Part shown: positions 48,720-58,880 of the stretch, piece by piece
Layout: the number at the start of each line of letters is the position of its first letter
Numbering within the stretch: the first letter of the stretch is position 1
Source: Lantana camara
Lineage: Eukaryota; Streptophyta; Magnoliopsida; Lamiales; Verbenaceae
Assembly: GCA_037501455.1 (NCBI GenBank)
Contig: CM074865.1
Span: forward strand, 2,119,001-2,183,000
DNA: 64,000 nt
Direction of reading: 5' to 3'
Made by a program: the position numbers and the translations under genes
Notes under the pieces: generated by a model
The model's input: only the letters and a program-made list of their open reading frames with translations
Database searches by the model: none
What the model was told of the DNA's origin: nothing

Positions 48720-49215
48720 GTCTTCCTCCTTAATCACAAAATCTGCCGTATTTGATTGAAATGTTCATGAAAATCGTCATTTCCGTAGGACTTGTTGCCA
48801 AACAGTAACAATCAATAGATTCTTTGTTTGGCCTTGCAATAGATCATTAGACATTGTAGAAGAACTATAAAACGTGCAATACAGGAGAGAGCTTTGAGAG
48901 CTTTGTGCAGACCGTTCATAACAATGGAAAGAAACCCTAGATAATGCAAATGAAGATTTATTATAGATTTAAAATCTATAATAATTCTTCAATTGCATTT
49001 TCCAGGGTTTCTTTCCAATTGTTATGCACAGGACGCATAAAACTCTCAAAACTCTCTCATGTACTGCCCATCGTATAGTTCATCTACAACGAGTAAACAC
49101 TACATCAACCAAACAAAGAAACATCTATTGATTGCTACTGTATGGCGGAAATCATACAACAAACATGATAATTTTCAAGAGCAATTCAAACTAATAGGGC
49201 AGACTCTTACAGATC
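48720..49215. repeat. ~470-bp imperfect inverted repeat with almost no loop
   Basis: The arms meet near 48971 at ATTATAGATTTAAAATCTAT. Matching pairs outward include GAAACCCTAGATAATGCAA with TTGCATTTTCCAGGGTTTC, CAGGAGAGAGCTTTGAGAG with CTCTCAAAACTCTCTCATG, and AACAATCAATAGATTC with GAAACATCTATTGATTG. By eye the arms are about three quarters complementary over 230 bp. A transcript would fold into one long hairpin. Confidence 0.85.
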
Positions 49216-49520
49216 TGTGAAGGATTGTTCCTTTGGATTGGAGAGGGCGGCGGCGGAAATATTCAACATAAGAGGAGAGGATGGAAGATAAAAAAGTGAA
49301 TTAGGGGTTGACAAAAGGAAACAGAACAATTTTATATTTGAGTAGGAGGGGCAGTGCGTAAATTTGTGAGTTTGCAAAAGAGCCCCAGGGATGATGATAA
49401 TATTACAAAATATTATAGCCGTTATAATATGGCAGTTATACACTGTTTATATCCTAATTATAGCCGTTGGTGGGGATCACTATATAATTCTTCTGATTAT
49501 CATTAAGGAATTTAAAGATC

Positions 49521-49859
49521 ATGGCAAGCTCAAATAGCTCAGCTTTTACACGCAAAAGTTCTCTTAGATATAGAAAGGAGAAATGCAGGGATTGCGATCA
49601 GTGGGCTACAATCAAGGTGGTCGATAGAGCAGATAATTCCAACAGGGGAAGATTATTTTATTGTTGCAATTTGCATGGCTTTTCTCAATGGTGTAATCCA
49701 ATAGAAGAGCCACAGAACGATGAAGGTGAAGTCTCAAGCAGGAGGACACCACTCATTCCAGAAGGAAGAGAACAAAATATTGTGAACAAGTTGATAATAG
49801 TCAATTTGTTGTTTTTAGCAGTATTTTTATTGATTTGTATCTTGAAATCCATAACGTAA
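49521..49859 (+). CDS. Small GRF-type zinc-finger protein with C-terminal membrane segment
   Basis: This single-exon frame of 112 codons starts at an ATG in AGATCATGGCA context. Residues about 22-60 form a GRF zinc finger: CRDC, then NRGRLFYCC, then a final Cys in QWCNP. GRF fingers bind single-stranded nucleic acid in other proteins. Residues about 88-109 (IIVNLLFLAVFLLICILKS) form one hydrophobic helix ending the protein, suggesting a tail-anchored membrane protein. It lies between the transposase and protease genes in the MULE, so it is best seen as element cargo. Small GRF-plus-membrane-helix proteins are widespread in plant genomes, and their role is unknown. Confidence 0.7.
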   Translation: MASSNSSAFTRKSSLRYRKEKCRDCDQWATIKVVDRADNSNRGRLFYCCNLHGFSQWCNPIEEPQNDEGEVSSRRTPLIPEGREQNIVNKLIIVNLLFLAVFLLICILKSIT

Positions 49860-49920
49860 CTTGTCTTAATGATTTGTATTTAGAAATTTAGATTGTAATC
49901 ATTTAAGTTACTAAATCGCT

Positions 49921-50776
49921 CAACATTATCTTTGATACAATGTAGAAGGGATTGTGATTGGTACATTCAAATCAAGCTTCGCTATAACCAACAAAAAAAT
50001 GACCCCATTACAAATTTGACTCGATTCTGATAAGGTGATCTTGATTTTGGCCACAAAACGTATTAAATCGCGTGGGCGACTTCACGAATCGCCCACGCGA
50101 TTCTTAAGGTAGTTCGCACTTAATATGGGTTTATATTACTTTGCTAGTCCCCCAGCATGTTTCTTTCGCGTTTGATATGAGCCCCATAGCGATTCTTATC
50201 TGTGTAGTACGATGTATTGCAAACCTTAGTCATAATCCCAAACAAATCCTAACATCATCTTTGATACCATGTAGAAGGGATTGTGATTGGTACATTCAAA
50301 TCAAGCTTCGCTATAACCAACAAAAAAATGACCCCATTACAAATTTGACTCGATTCTGATAAGGTGATCTTGATTTTGGCCACAAAACGTATTAAATCGC
50401 GTGGGCGACTTCACGAATCGCCCACGCGATTCTTAAGGTAGTTCGCACTTAATATGGGTTTATATTACTTTGCTAGTCCCCCAGCATGTTTCTTTCGCGT
50501 TTGATATGAGCCCCATAGCGATTCTTATCTGTGTAGTACGATGTATTGCAAACCTTAGTCATAATCCCAAACAAATCCTAACATCATCTTTGATACCATG
50601 TAGAAGGGATTGTGATTGGTACATTCAAATCAAGCTTCGCTATAACCAACAAAAAAATGACCCCATTACAAATTTGTCTCGATTCTGATAAGATGATCTT
50701 GATTTTGGCCACAAAACGTATTAAATCGCGTGGGCGACTTCACGAATCGCCCACGCGATTCTTAAGGTAGTTCGCA
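49921..50776. repeat. 329-bp tandem repeat, 2.6 copies
   Basis: TTTGATAC recurs at 49931, 50260 and 50589, exactly 329 bp apart. Copies are almost identical; the third stops after GGTAGTTCGCA. Each unit contains a perfect inverted repeat, AATCGCGTGGGCGA and TCGCCCACGCGATT, around a 9-base spacer (near 50065, 50394 and 50723). A 72-codon open frame inside each unit is a repeat by-product. Confidence 0.95.
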
Positions 50777-51011
50777 ATCAAATTCTCTAAAATTAAACCT
50801 CTTGTAATATACATGTCCGGTAAGGCGGCAACCATTGTGTACATTATATTAAAATTTTTCATTTTTTGTCTGACAGTTATTTATATTTAATATATATATC
50901 ACCACAAGAGTCAAACCAATCACATCATTAATTAATTTGATAACAGTTATAAGCAAACTTTTAGCGAGAAAGAGGAGAAAGGTAAAAAAAGGAAAGTAAA
51001 GTAAAGGACTG

Positions 51012-51068
51012 TTCTTCTTCTTCTTCTTCTTCTTCTTCTTCTTCTTCTTCTTCTTCTTCTTCTTCTTC
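51012..51068 (+). repeat. (TTC)19 microsatellite in leader of Ulp1 gene
   Basis: Nineteen uninterrupted TTC triplets end about 94 bp before the start codon of the protease gene. Pyrimidine-rich leaders of this type also precede the two hairpin units at 55.0 and 57.7 kb. Confidence 0.95.
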
Positions 51069-51360
51069 ATCTTCCTCACAAGCAAAAAAACTAGGGTTTT
51101 CATCCATTTTCTCTCTCCTATATTCAGATTATTATCACATTTTTACGATCAACCAAACAATATGTCATCAGCGGGAGCAAACCAAAGCCCAGTAAGGGAA
51201 GGAGAAGGCACTATTGATCCCATGCAGATATCCCAAGAGGCCGATTACAACGTAATGGTTCTTTGTTTTTTGTTTTCAACTTTCGTTCTGGAGTTGATAC
51301 TATATTCTCTTGTTTATATACTGTGTTTTTTGGGTTGTTTATACCGGAAGTATCTAGTAC

Positions 51361-51400
51361 TCGCTTAATCGATTGATTGAGTCGCGTACGCGATCAAAAT
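51361..51400. repeat. AATCGC-type palindrome in Ulp1 intron 1
   Basis: TTAATCGATTGATTGAGTCG and GTCGCGTACGCGATC are degenerate members of the element-wide motif, located in the first intron of the protease gene. Confidence 0.7.
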
Positions 51401-52421
51401 GGCGCCTTTTGTGTATTTCAAATCTTTTATATTGACAAATGGTATTTTGATCCTATACATCTCAGGAGTTCAGAGATGATGAACACACCGGAGATGAAGA
51501 AATTGCGCAAGGGGACTGGTACATAAGGGAAAATAGGAGTAAGCGAAGGCATTCGAACAATATGGGTATGATTGTGTTATTTGATGAGGCGGAGGATGAT
51601 GACAATGAGTTACAGGAAGTGTATGAAGAAGAGGTCACCCGGAGCATTGATTTTTCAAAATTCAACATGCGCCATTTCTGGGAAAGGTACTTCTTCTCTT
51701 CAATTGTGAGGATCACAGTCCGGTCATCGGAGCGTCTTTCCCCAGTAAAAGAATTCCTTTAGGAGAACGAAATGAATTTCGGAGGAGTATTTAGAAAATA
51801 TACCGAAGAGCTGCCTTCTGGTTGGAAGCGGTTTTCAGGCAGCCTCCTTCATTATCTTATGATGTACTCCCTACCCACCAAGAAAGAGAATGAGCTGTGG
51901 GTCTTGATAGGCCAAAAGCCAGTTAGGTTTGGCTTAAGGGAGTTTGCTCTTGTCACTGGGCTTTATTGTGGAGGAGGTAAGATGCCCGATAGAGCTGATG
52001 AGTTGAGTGTTATAAATAATGCCGAGGATTTTCTTAAGAGGATCCTCCGAAATAAATGGAAATCAAAAGTGAAGGACACTGATTTGGAAATTTTATTATT
52101 CAATAAAAAGATTGCGGTGGAAGACCGTTTGAAGATAGCACATGTGCTTTTTGTACAAAACATGTTGCTGGGTATTGAAAAGGGGAGAGTTGTAAATAGG
52201 GATCATCTTTGTTTTGCAAGTGACTTGGATTTTTTTTATTCATATCCTTGGGGACTAGTGTCATTCAAGGCGACAATGGATTCAATAAAAAAAAGGGAAA
52301 AGGATATTGCTAAATGGCTGCCCCCTACAGAATCTGACTCTAAACCGAAGACCTATCATGTTTCAGGTTTTCCATGGGCCTTGCAGGTGATTATGATCAT
52401 CATATTTCTCTTATTCAGCTT

Positions 52422-52482
52422 AATCGCTTACGCGAATTTATGAATCGCTCAAGCGACTTGTTGAATCGCTCACGCGATTTAA
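52422..52482. repeat. AATCGC-N4-GCGATT palindromes in Ulp1 intron 2
   Basis: Three sites in a row (AATCGCTTACGCGAAT, AATCGCTCAAGCGACT, AATCGCTCACGCGATT) are separated by TTATG and TGTTG-type spacers, inside the second intron. Confidence 0.9.
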
Positions 52483-54739
52483 TTGAAACAAAATCTATAA
52501 TACACCTTTTTTTTTTTCTGTTTGTTCCTTGTAGGCGTGGGCTTACGAAATGTGCCCAACGATAGCAAGTTCTTATGGAGGCGGCCTAGAACATGATGAT
52601 TCCCACATGTCCAAACTACCACTCCCCAGGATGTTCAGATGGATGCACAGTAGAGGGAACCCAATCGATATTGAAGAATTGGGGCAAAAGTTAAATAACC
52701 ATGGACCTGAGGTTAGAACAAAATTTATATTATTTTCTTTGCCATGGATCACCGAATACCTTTAACATCTATTATTTTTTGATGTAACAGGATCAGGTAC
52801 TTCCATTTTTGTTGCCCTCCAGCATTGAAAAGAATATGAGTTACATCAGGGACCTTCATGAACAAACAAGTTCAGAAGAAGAGGATGCACCCATTGATTA
52901 TCTACATCAGTGTTTGAAAGGGTGCACCCTTTTGATCATTGGGGATGAATTGCCCCATCCAGTCCAAGAAGATGATAATCTCATGAATTCTAACATGGAT
53001 TGGTTCCCCTCACCATCACATCCAACTACAGCACCACCTACCGCAGGAATTGATTGGGGCACCGCACCCCCAACTTCCACAGCACCTGACACATCACCAT
53101 CACCTGCACCAGCTGCTGCAGTGCAAATCCCTTTTGAAATTCAACAGTTTATCCAGAAAGCGGAAGCTAATTCTGAATCTTTGAATACAACTGTTGAGAA
53201 AATATGGCTGCATTTGGAGAAGGAGAAAGAAGACCAAGCTGAAGCTCATTCTGAATATGTGAAGGCAACTGTTGAGAAGATATGGCAGCATTTAGAGAAG
53301 GAAAAAGAACACCAAGCAGGCCGTAGTGTAATGGTGCAGGAGGTTGAAGGGTCTAAACATCAAAGACCAAAGAGAAATAAAAGAAGGCCCGCCTACCTCC
53401 TGTCACCTTATACGCTGCAACTTAAGAGGCTTTGCACAGCTACAGCCAGAGCTAGAGTCAAGGCTAAAGAAGCAACACCTGCCTTAACGGCTCAGCCCCA
53501 ACTGCCTTGTCCGCAAACCGCAGAAACCATCTCTCAATCTCACAACAGATGGTTATCCAAAATTACGGACAAATCTGGTTCTAGCTACTTGTACAACTGG
53601 GTTCTTAGTGCAGGGCCGAAAGACCGAATTCCTGGACAAACTGCGGATTTCGGCGCGGAATTCTTCCTAACCATCCTCAGAAATGGGAAATGGTTGGTAT
53701 CCGAGGTAAACTTCCTATATAGTTTATGTTAGTCAATACCTGTATGATGCATAGTTGATCTTTTTTTTTTTTTTTTTTTGGTTCACTCGTTGCAGCATTT
53801 GGAAGAGTGTTTGGTCAATATAAGGTTTAAACAAAAAAGGCTCCCAGATCAATATGCTCAGGATTGTTTGGTCCTCGATGAGACTTTCTTCCAACATCTT
53901 AAAACGAATTATTATCTATCAAGGGGTCTCATTACAGAGGAAGATTCAGTTTGCACAGGTGAAGATGGCGATCTCGTTATTACAAATAAGCCAGATACTG
54001 CTGCCAATGCTCCGAGGGGTGCCAAAGCTGGAGTTAGGGTTGGTGCCAAGAGTGCCAAGGGTGCCAAGGGTGTGAGGCCTGTGAATGAACCCAAAGAAGA
54101 CATCCGGACTGCCTCGCATTCATTTGATGTGATGCGAAGGATCTGGAATGATCCCATCAAATGGAAGGAGGACACTGTTCTGCCGTATACAACTGGTTCT
54201 CTACCATTTTTGCATGGCCGTGCATGGGAAGGAGCTACAAAATTTTATGGCATTGTCAACTCAGGAAATTCCCATTGGGTGGCCGTCGAGATTTTGCCCC
54301 AAGAGGGAGTCATCAAAGTTTACGACAGCGGTGGTGGTTCCCTTGACCTTAGGAATTACCAAATTGCTTTGAACCATCTGTGTGTTTTCTTTCCCAAATT
54401 GTTGGCCCACACAGGAAAGTTCAGGCAATTAGGTGACAGCCTCAAGCACATGTGGAAGCTGCAACTTGCTCCGTGTCCAAAAAATAAACGAAGGTACATT
54501 TAAAGTTTACTAACTCTAAAATTTTTTATTATATTTTTATTTAATTTCTAATTTTTTTTTTCAGTGGCGATTGTGGACTCTATTCCTTATATTACATTGA
54601 GCTTCTCATGCGTGGGGAACCACGGATATTCTGGATGACGATAATACCTCTTTTTTTATGGTTACGTTTAGCATCCGAAATATTTTTTGGAGTTGATAAA
54701 TACAATATTTAAGTTACACAGTATGTATTCATAATATTT

Positions 54740-54925
54740 ATGTCCAATTCTTTAATAAATCGCGCAAAATGTACAATTCCCTAATAAATCGCGCAAGCGA
54801 TTTAATTAATCGCTCACGCGATTCTTCATCAACATCTATTTATTTATTTTATTTAAATATTATTTATTTATTTTCTTTATTTAATCGCGCAATCGATTTA
54901 ATGAATCGCACGTCGATTTATTTTA
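54740..54925. repeat. AATCGC-N4-GCGATT palindrome cluster 3
   Basis: Roughly five sites lie downstream of the Ulp1 stop codon, for example AATCGCGCAAGCGATT and AATCGCTCACGCGATT. Confidence 0.88.
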
Positions 54926-54954
54926 TTTAAATTAATAAAAGTGTGTAGCCCTAA

Positions 54955-55290
54955 GTTTTCCTATAAATACTCCAATTACCACCAAGCATCCTCCTCACAC
55001 CTTCAAGCAAAACCCTAGCCGCTTTCTCTCTCCCCTTCTTTCTTCTTCTTCTTCAACAGAGGTAGCCGAACGAAAACAGACCACCGGTTTGGATCTTGGA
55101 GTTAGCTGATAGGGGTTGGGGTTCATGAAGCTCAATAAGGAAGGAAGTACCTTATTGTTGTTAATGAATGTACCATCATTCATTCTTGCTCATGAAGCCC
55201 AATCCCTATCAGCTCAACTTCAAGCCCCAATCCTGTGGTGTGGTTCAAATTCAGAAACGTCTGATGGTGAAGCTGATGATCAGTACTAAA
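54955..55290 (+). ncRNA. Leader-plus-hairpin unit 1 (candidate MIR-like locus)
   Basis: A TATA-like CCTATAAATACTCC near 54960 is followed by a CT-rich leader (CAAGCAAAACCCTAGC, TCTCTCCCCTTCTTTCTTC). A stem then forms: 55095-55128 (CTTGGAGTTAGCTGATAGGG then GTTGGGG) pairs with 55190-55223 (CATGAAGCCCAATCCCTATC then AGCTCAACTTCAAG). It has about 33 pairs with two G-U pairs, one mismatch and one bulge. The ~60-nt loop contains two small hairpins of its own. A second copy at 57638 keeps the pairing with changed bases. No protein is conserved between the units. That it is transcribed is inference. Confidence 0.5.
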
Positions 55291-55454
55291 AAAAAAATAC
55301 GGACAAAAGTATTGAAATTTGTATTTATGTGTTTAATTCATGTACCAATCAACTAATTGAATGCATGTTGAACCGAATAATATTGAATGCTAACTAGAAT
55401 TATTGAAATATTGAAATTTGTATTTATGTGTTTCGAAATATTAATTTTTTTAAT

Positions 55455-55895
55455 TTAATCGTTCACTTGATTTGATGAATCGCGCACTAGATTCATCAAC
55501 TAACTAGAATTTAATCAGATAAATAGAAATATTTATTTTTATTATTTAATCGCTCACGCGATTCTGTAAAAAAATCAAAATATTAATTTTTCCTAAATTA
55601 ATCGCTCACTTGATTTGATGAATCGCGCACGAAATTCTTCAGCTATATCAAATTATTTATGTTTTAATTGAATCGCGCACTTGATTTGATGAATCGCGTA
55701 CAGGATTCTTCAGCTAAATAGAATTATTTATTTTCTTTATTTAATCGCGCAAGCGATTTAAAGAATCGCACTTGCGATTCATTAATTAATCTCGCGCGCG
55801 ATTCATTCTTGTTCTAAATATTAGATATTATAAATAATTTGTTGTATTTTCATTGGATCGCGGACTCGATTCGGTTAATCGCTCACGCGATTCTT
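55455..55895. repeat. AATCGC-N4-GCGATT palindrome cluster 4
   Basis: Around nine sites lie between the first hairpin unit and the Myb/SANT-like gene. Many are half decayed, with CTTGATT or CTAGATT replacing the second arm. Confidence 0.88.
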
Positions 55896-56220
55896 CATCA
55901 ACGTCTAGTCCTTTATTTTATTTGAAGAAGGGACATAGATGTCCATTGTCTTCTTCTCGCGTCTGACAGATGTTCTCGATGAGATGCTTGATTTTAATGA
56001 AAAGCTGCCTGCACTCATCCCGGAATTTTGACCGTCACCTTTACAATGCGACCAAGGAAGGAAGGAAGGGGTGCGACTGTTGGTTGGTTTAAGGCCCAAT
56101 CACCTTTATTAGTATCCTCAATTCTGCTCTGTTCTCAAATTTCTGCAAAATTTTCATCACCTGCAAGAAGCCTTGCTTCTCTTTCTCTGTCCTATATCTC
56201 AATCCTTGACAAATAAAGTC

Positions 56221-56878
56221 ATGAATAACCCTCCAAGGCCTATTCTGGCATGGGTGGAAGAGTACATGGTTGAACGTCTTCGGATATATGCCGGAGACAA
56301 CGAAATCGATCGGCTAGAAGTCTTCGACACGGTGCTATCTATTGTGTCGCGTGAATTGACTCAGCGATTCAAAACCAGATTCTGGGCACGAGATGTTATA
56401 GCAGCAGTGAAAGGACTGCGGATAAAATTTTACGAATTCCGTAGATTATTGGCGTGTCCTGGAGTTAAAATGGCTGCTAATCGTATTAGTGCCGAAATTG
56501 ATCCCCTAGTATATTATGGTGTGAATACCATTGAGGTAAGTCGAATTCATCAGTGTCCCTTTTTGTTTTGTTTTTTTTTAATCTTTCTTTGTTCATTTTT
56601 CAATGTTTAATATTACATAGGTTATTCAGCGGGATTTGGATGTCAGGGCATTTGGATGCCGTTATTATGATGACTTTAGGTATATCTTCAAAGTGCGGCA
56701 GACACACCTTTTGGAGGGCGAAGAGGAGCACCTCCACGCTTTCCACATAAGTGATAGGGACTCAGACCCCGAGTCCTTTTACGACGTTGTTTACCTTGAG
56801 TCCTCTGAGGGGAGTGTTAATTCCATTATCCCTCAATATGATCCGGAGGAGGTTAATCAGTTTCCTCCTCCCCCATAA
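56221..56878 (+). CDS. Myb/SANT-like protein of the MULE, two exons
   Basis: Exon 1 is 56221-56535 and exon 2 is 56621-56878, joined by a GTAAGT...ACATAG intron in phase 0, giving 190 residues. The N-terminal ~95 residues are helical with spaced aromatic residues (WVEEYMVERL, RFWARDVIAAVKGLRIKFYEF, RRLLACPGVKMAANR). This recalls the Myb/SANT-like domain found with plant transposases and in their host relatives. The C-terminus is acidic (HISDRDSDPESF, YLESSEGS) and ends in prolines. It lies in the MULE with palindrome clusters on both sides. A role as a DNA-binding accessory protein is an inference, and the domain call is moderate. Confidence 0.6.
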
Positions 56879-56999
56879 AATATTTAGTTTGATTGTAATG
56901 TATTTTACTGGTTTTGTAATGAAAGCAGACTGAATGTTGTTCTATTTTTATATATCTAGTATGCTGTATTTTACAGTTTTAATGGTTTTACTATTCTTC

Positions 57000-57540
57000 A
57001 TTGAATCGCGTGAGCGATTAACCAGAATCGCTCACGCGATTTGATGAATCACGCACTAGATTCATCAGCTAACTAGAATTTAATCAGATAAATAGAAATA
57101 TTTATTTTTAATATTTAATCGCGTGAGCGATACATTGAATCGCGTGAGCGATTAACCAGGATCGCTCACGCGATTTGATGAATCGCGCACTAGATTCATC
57201 AGCTAACTAGAATTTAATCAGATAAATAGAAATATTTATTTTTAATATTTAATCGCTCAGGCGATTAAATAAAAAAAATAAATAAATAATATTTAAATAA
57301 AATAAAGGACTAGACGTTGATGAAGAATCGCGTGAGCGATTAATTAAATCGCTTGAGCGATTTATTAGGCCTACATGCATTCAATATTATTCGGTTCGTA
57401 GTTTGCAGATGCATTCAACTATATCAAATTTTTTGGGTTTAGGGTAAAAAATAAATCAAATAAATATTTAAAACAAATAAAAAACTAGCTCTATAAGAAG
57501 AATATATTGCGCGATTCATTAAATCGCTTGTGCGATTTAT
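57000..57540. repeat. AATCGC-N4-GCGATT palindrome cluster 5
   Basis: About eight sites include AATCGCGTGAGCGATT, AATCGCTCACGCGATT and AATCGCTTGAGCGATT. A ~115-bp direct repeat (from about 57005 and 57135) contains several of them. The text around 57245-57350 is an inverted match to 54.79-54.86 kb. Confidence 0.9.
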
Positions 57541-57637
57541 TTATTAAATCCCATTCTTTATTTATTTATTCCTCAACAACCAACCGTCATAGTATTGAAT
57601 GCATGGTAATTTAATTGAATGCATATACACCTAATTC

Positions 57638-58880
57638 TTCCATAAATATTCCAATTATCACTTGTCATCCTCACACCTTACTTCAAGCAAAACCCTAGCT
57701 GCTTTCTCTCTCCCCTTCTTTCTTCTTCTTCTTCAATAGAGGCAGACGAACGCGAAAACAAATCACCGTTTTGGAGCTTGGAGTTAGCTTCTAAGGATTG
57801 GGGTTCATGTTCTTAATAGTTGTTCATTGCTCATGAAGCCCAGTCCTTAGATGCTCGACTTCAAGCCCTAAAACCAGTGTTTTCAAAACCGGACCGGACC
57901 GGCCGGTCTGACAGGTTTAACCGGTGACCGGCGCCTTGTCCGGTCCGGTACACCCCCTAAAACCGCTAGGGATCGGACCAGTTATGGACCGGCGTAACCG
58001 GCCGGTTAATCGGCGGTTTCCATTCCAATAACCGGACCGGATCGCCGGTCCACGAAAATGACGCACACAGTTTGCTGCTTCGTCACCTCCATGTTGACGC
58101 CGGCCACCAAACTTCGTTTTCCGGTAATCTTCACCTCATATGTATGTGATTAATTTATAAAATAAAAAAGAGAAGGAGATGGAAATTAAAAGAGAGATTA
58201 GCCGAATCGTCGCCGAATGGTAATTGCGGTTGCCGGAGAGACTCGCTGAAAATTTGAGCTCAAGAGACCATAAATTGTTCTGCTGCATATTCAATTGTTA
58301 TTTGCAGAGAAATGGAAAAAAACCAAAAATATTGAAGAAGAGTCCGTAAGGCGGCGGCTGAAGTGAACTATTTAATAGGAATTAGGTTTTTATGTTTTTG
58401 AGAAATGGAGAAGTGGCGTCTAGGGTTAGTTTTACTTTTATACACCCCTTTTCATTTTAGTTTTCCTTTTATAACTATAAAATAAAAATGTATCAAATTT
58501 ATATATACATTAAATTGTATTATTTTATATACAATATTGCTTTTTAAATTTGTAATAAGATTATTTAATATGAAATTATTTAGAAAAATCATAATTTTTA
58601 TTCTAAATATTAGGATTTTGAAATTATATAATATATATAAATATATAAAATAATAATTAATTATTTATGACGTCACACCGGTTCGATCGGTGGTTCAACC
58701 GATTGAACCGGTTGAACCGGTGACCAGTAAGCTTACCGATTCACCCTCCGGTCCGGTTTTGAAAACATTGTCTAAAACCTGTGGTTTGGGTCAACTTCAA
58801 ATACGTGATGGTGATGCTGATATGATATGCGAACAAAGGGACAGATCTGGGGGATGTAGCCGAAGAAGAAGAACGGGATA
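57638..58880 (+). ncRNA. Leader-plus-hairpin unit 2, split by a hAT-like insertion
   Basis: This is a diverged copy of 54955-55290: CATAAATATTCC, the same CT-rich leader, then a stem of 57777-57810 (CTTGGAGTTAGCTTCTAAGG then ATTGGGG) with 57832-57866. The downstream part (AAAACCTGTGGTTTGGGTCA) was displaced to 58771-58880 by the element at 57875-58770. Three pairs in the stem differ from unit 1 on both sides yet still pair. Confidence 0.5.
57875..58770. mobile_element. hAT-like non-autonomous element B, 896 bp
   Basis: The ends are CAGTGTTTTCAAAACCGGAC and (inverted) CAATGTTTTCAAAACCGGAC. Flanks are CCTAAAAC (57867-57874) and TCTAAAAC (58771-58778), a 7-of-8 target duplication. ACCGGT/CCGGTC motifs fill the subterminal parts, as in element A at 43246. 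Nothing interpretable as a transposase is present. Confidence 0.82.

Larger units (their letters stand above)
51162..54712 (+). pseudogene. DUF1985 / Ulp1-like SUMO protease gene of the MULE
   Basis: Six exons (51162-51251, 51466-52386, 52535-52711, 52791-53705, 53796-54493, 54565-54712) join with canonical splice sites and consistent phases, about 982 residues. Exon 2 carries a DUF1985-type region (LWVLIGQKPVRFGLREFALVTGLYCG). Exon 4 has two ~27-residue repeats (TVEKIW.HLEKEKE) that look coiled-coil, then a basic KRNKRR stretch that could be a nuclear signal. Exons 5-6 form the C48 cysteine protease: His in NSHWVAVEI (54273), Asp in KVYDSGGG (54324) and Cys in GDCGLY (54572). Ulp1 enzymes process SUMO. 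An in-frame TAG at 51760 interrupts exon 2 just before the DUF1985 part. A downstream ATG at 51772 could restart the frame. The triad is complete, so decay is slight. Confidence 0.85.

Noticed and set aside
50141..50688. Two identical 72-codon open frames
   Set aside because: They are copies of the 329-bp tandem repeat, with no start context, domain or homologue outside the array.
50849..51103. Minus-strand open frame with a long lysine run
   Set aside because: It is the antisense translation of the (TTC)19 microsatellite.
45105..57540. CRISPR-like regularly spaced palindromes
   Set aside because: Sites are 16 bp with 5-10 bp AT spacers and variable centres in a plant transposon. There are no long unique spacers or cas genes.
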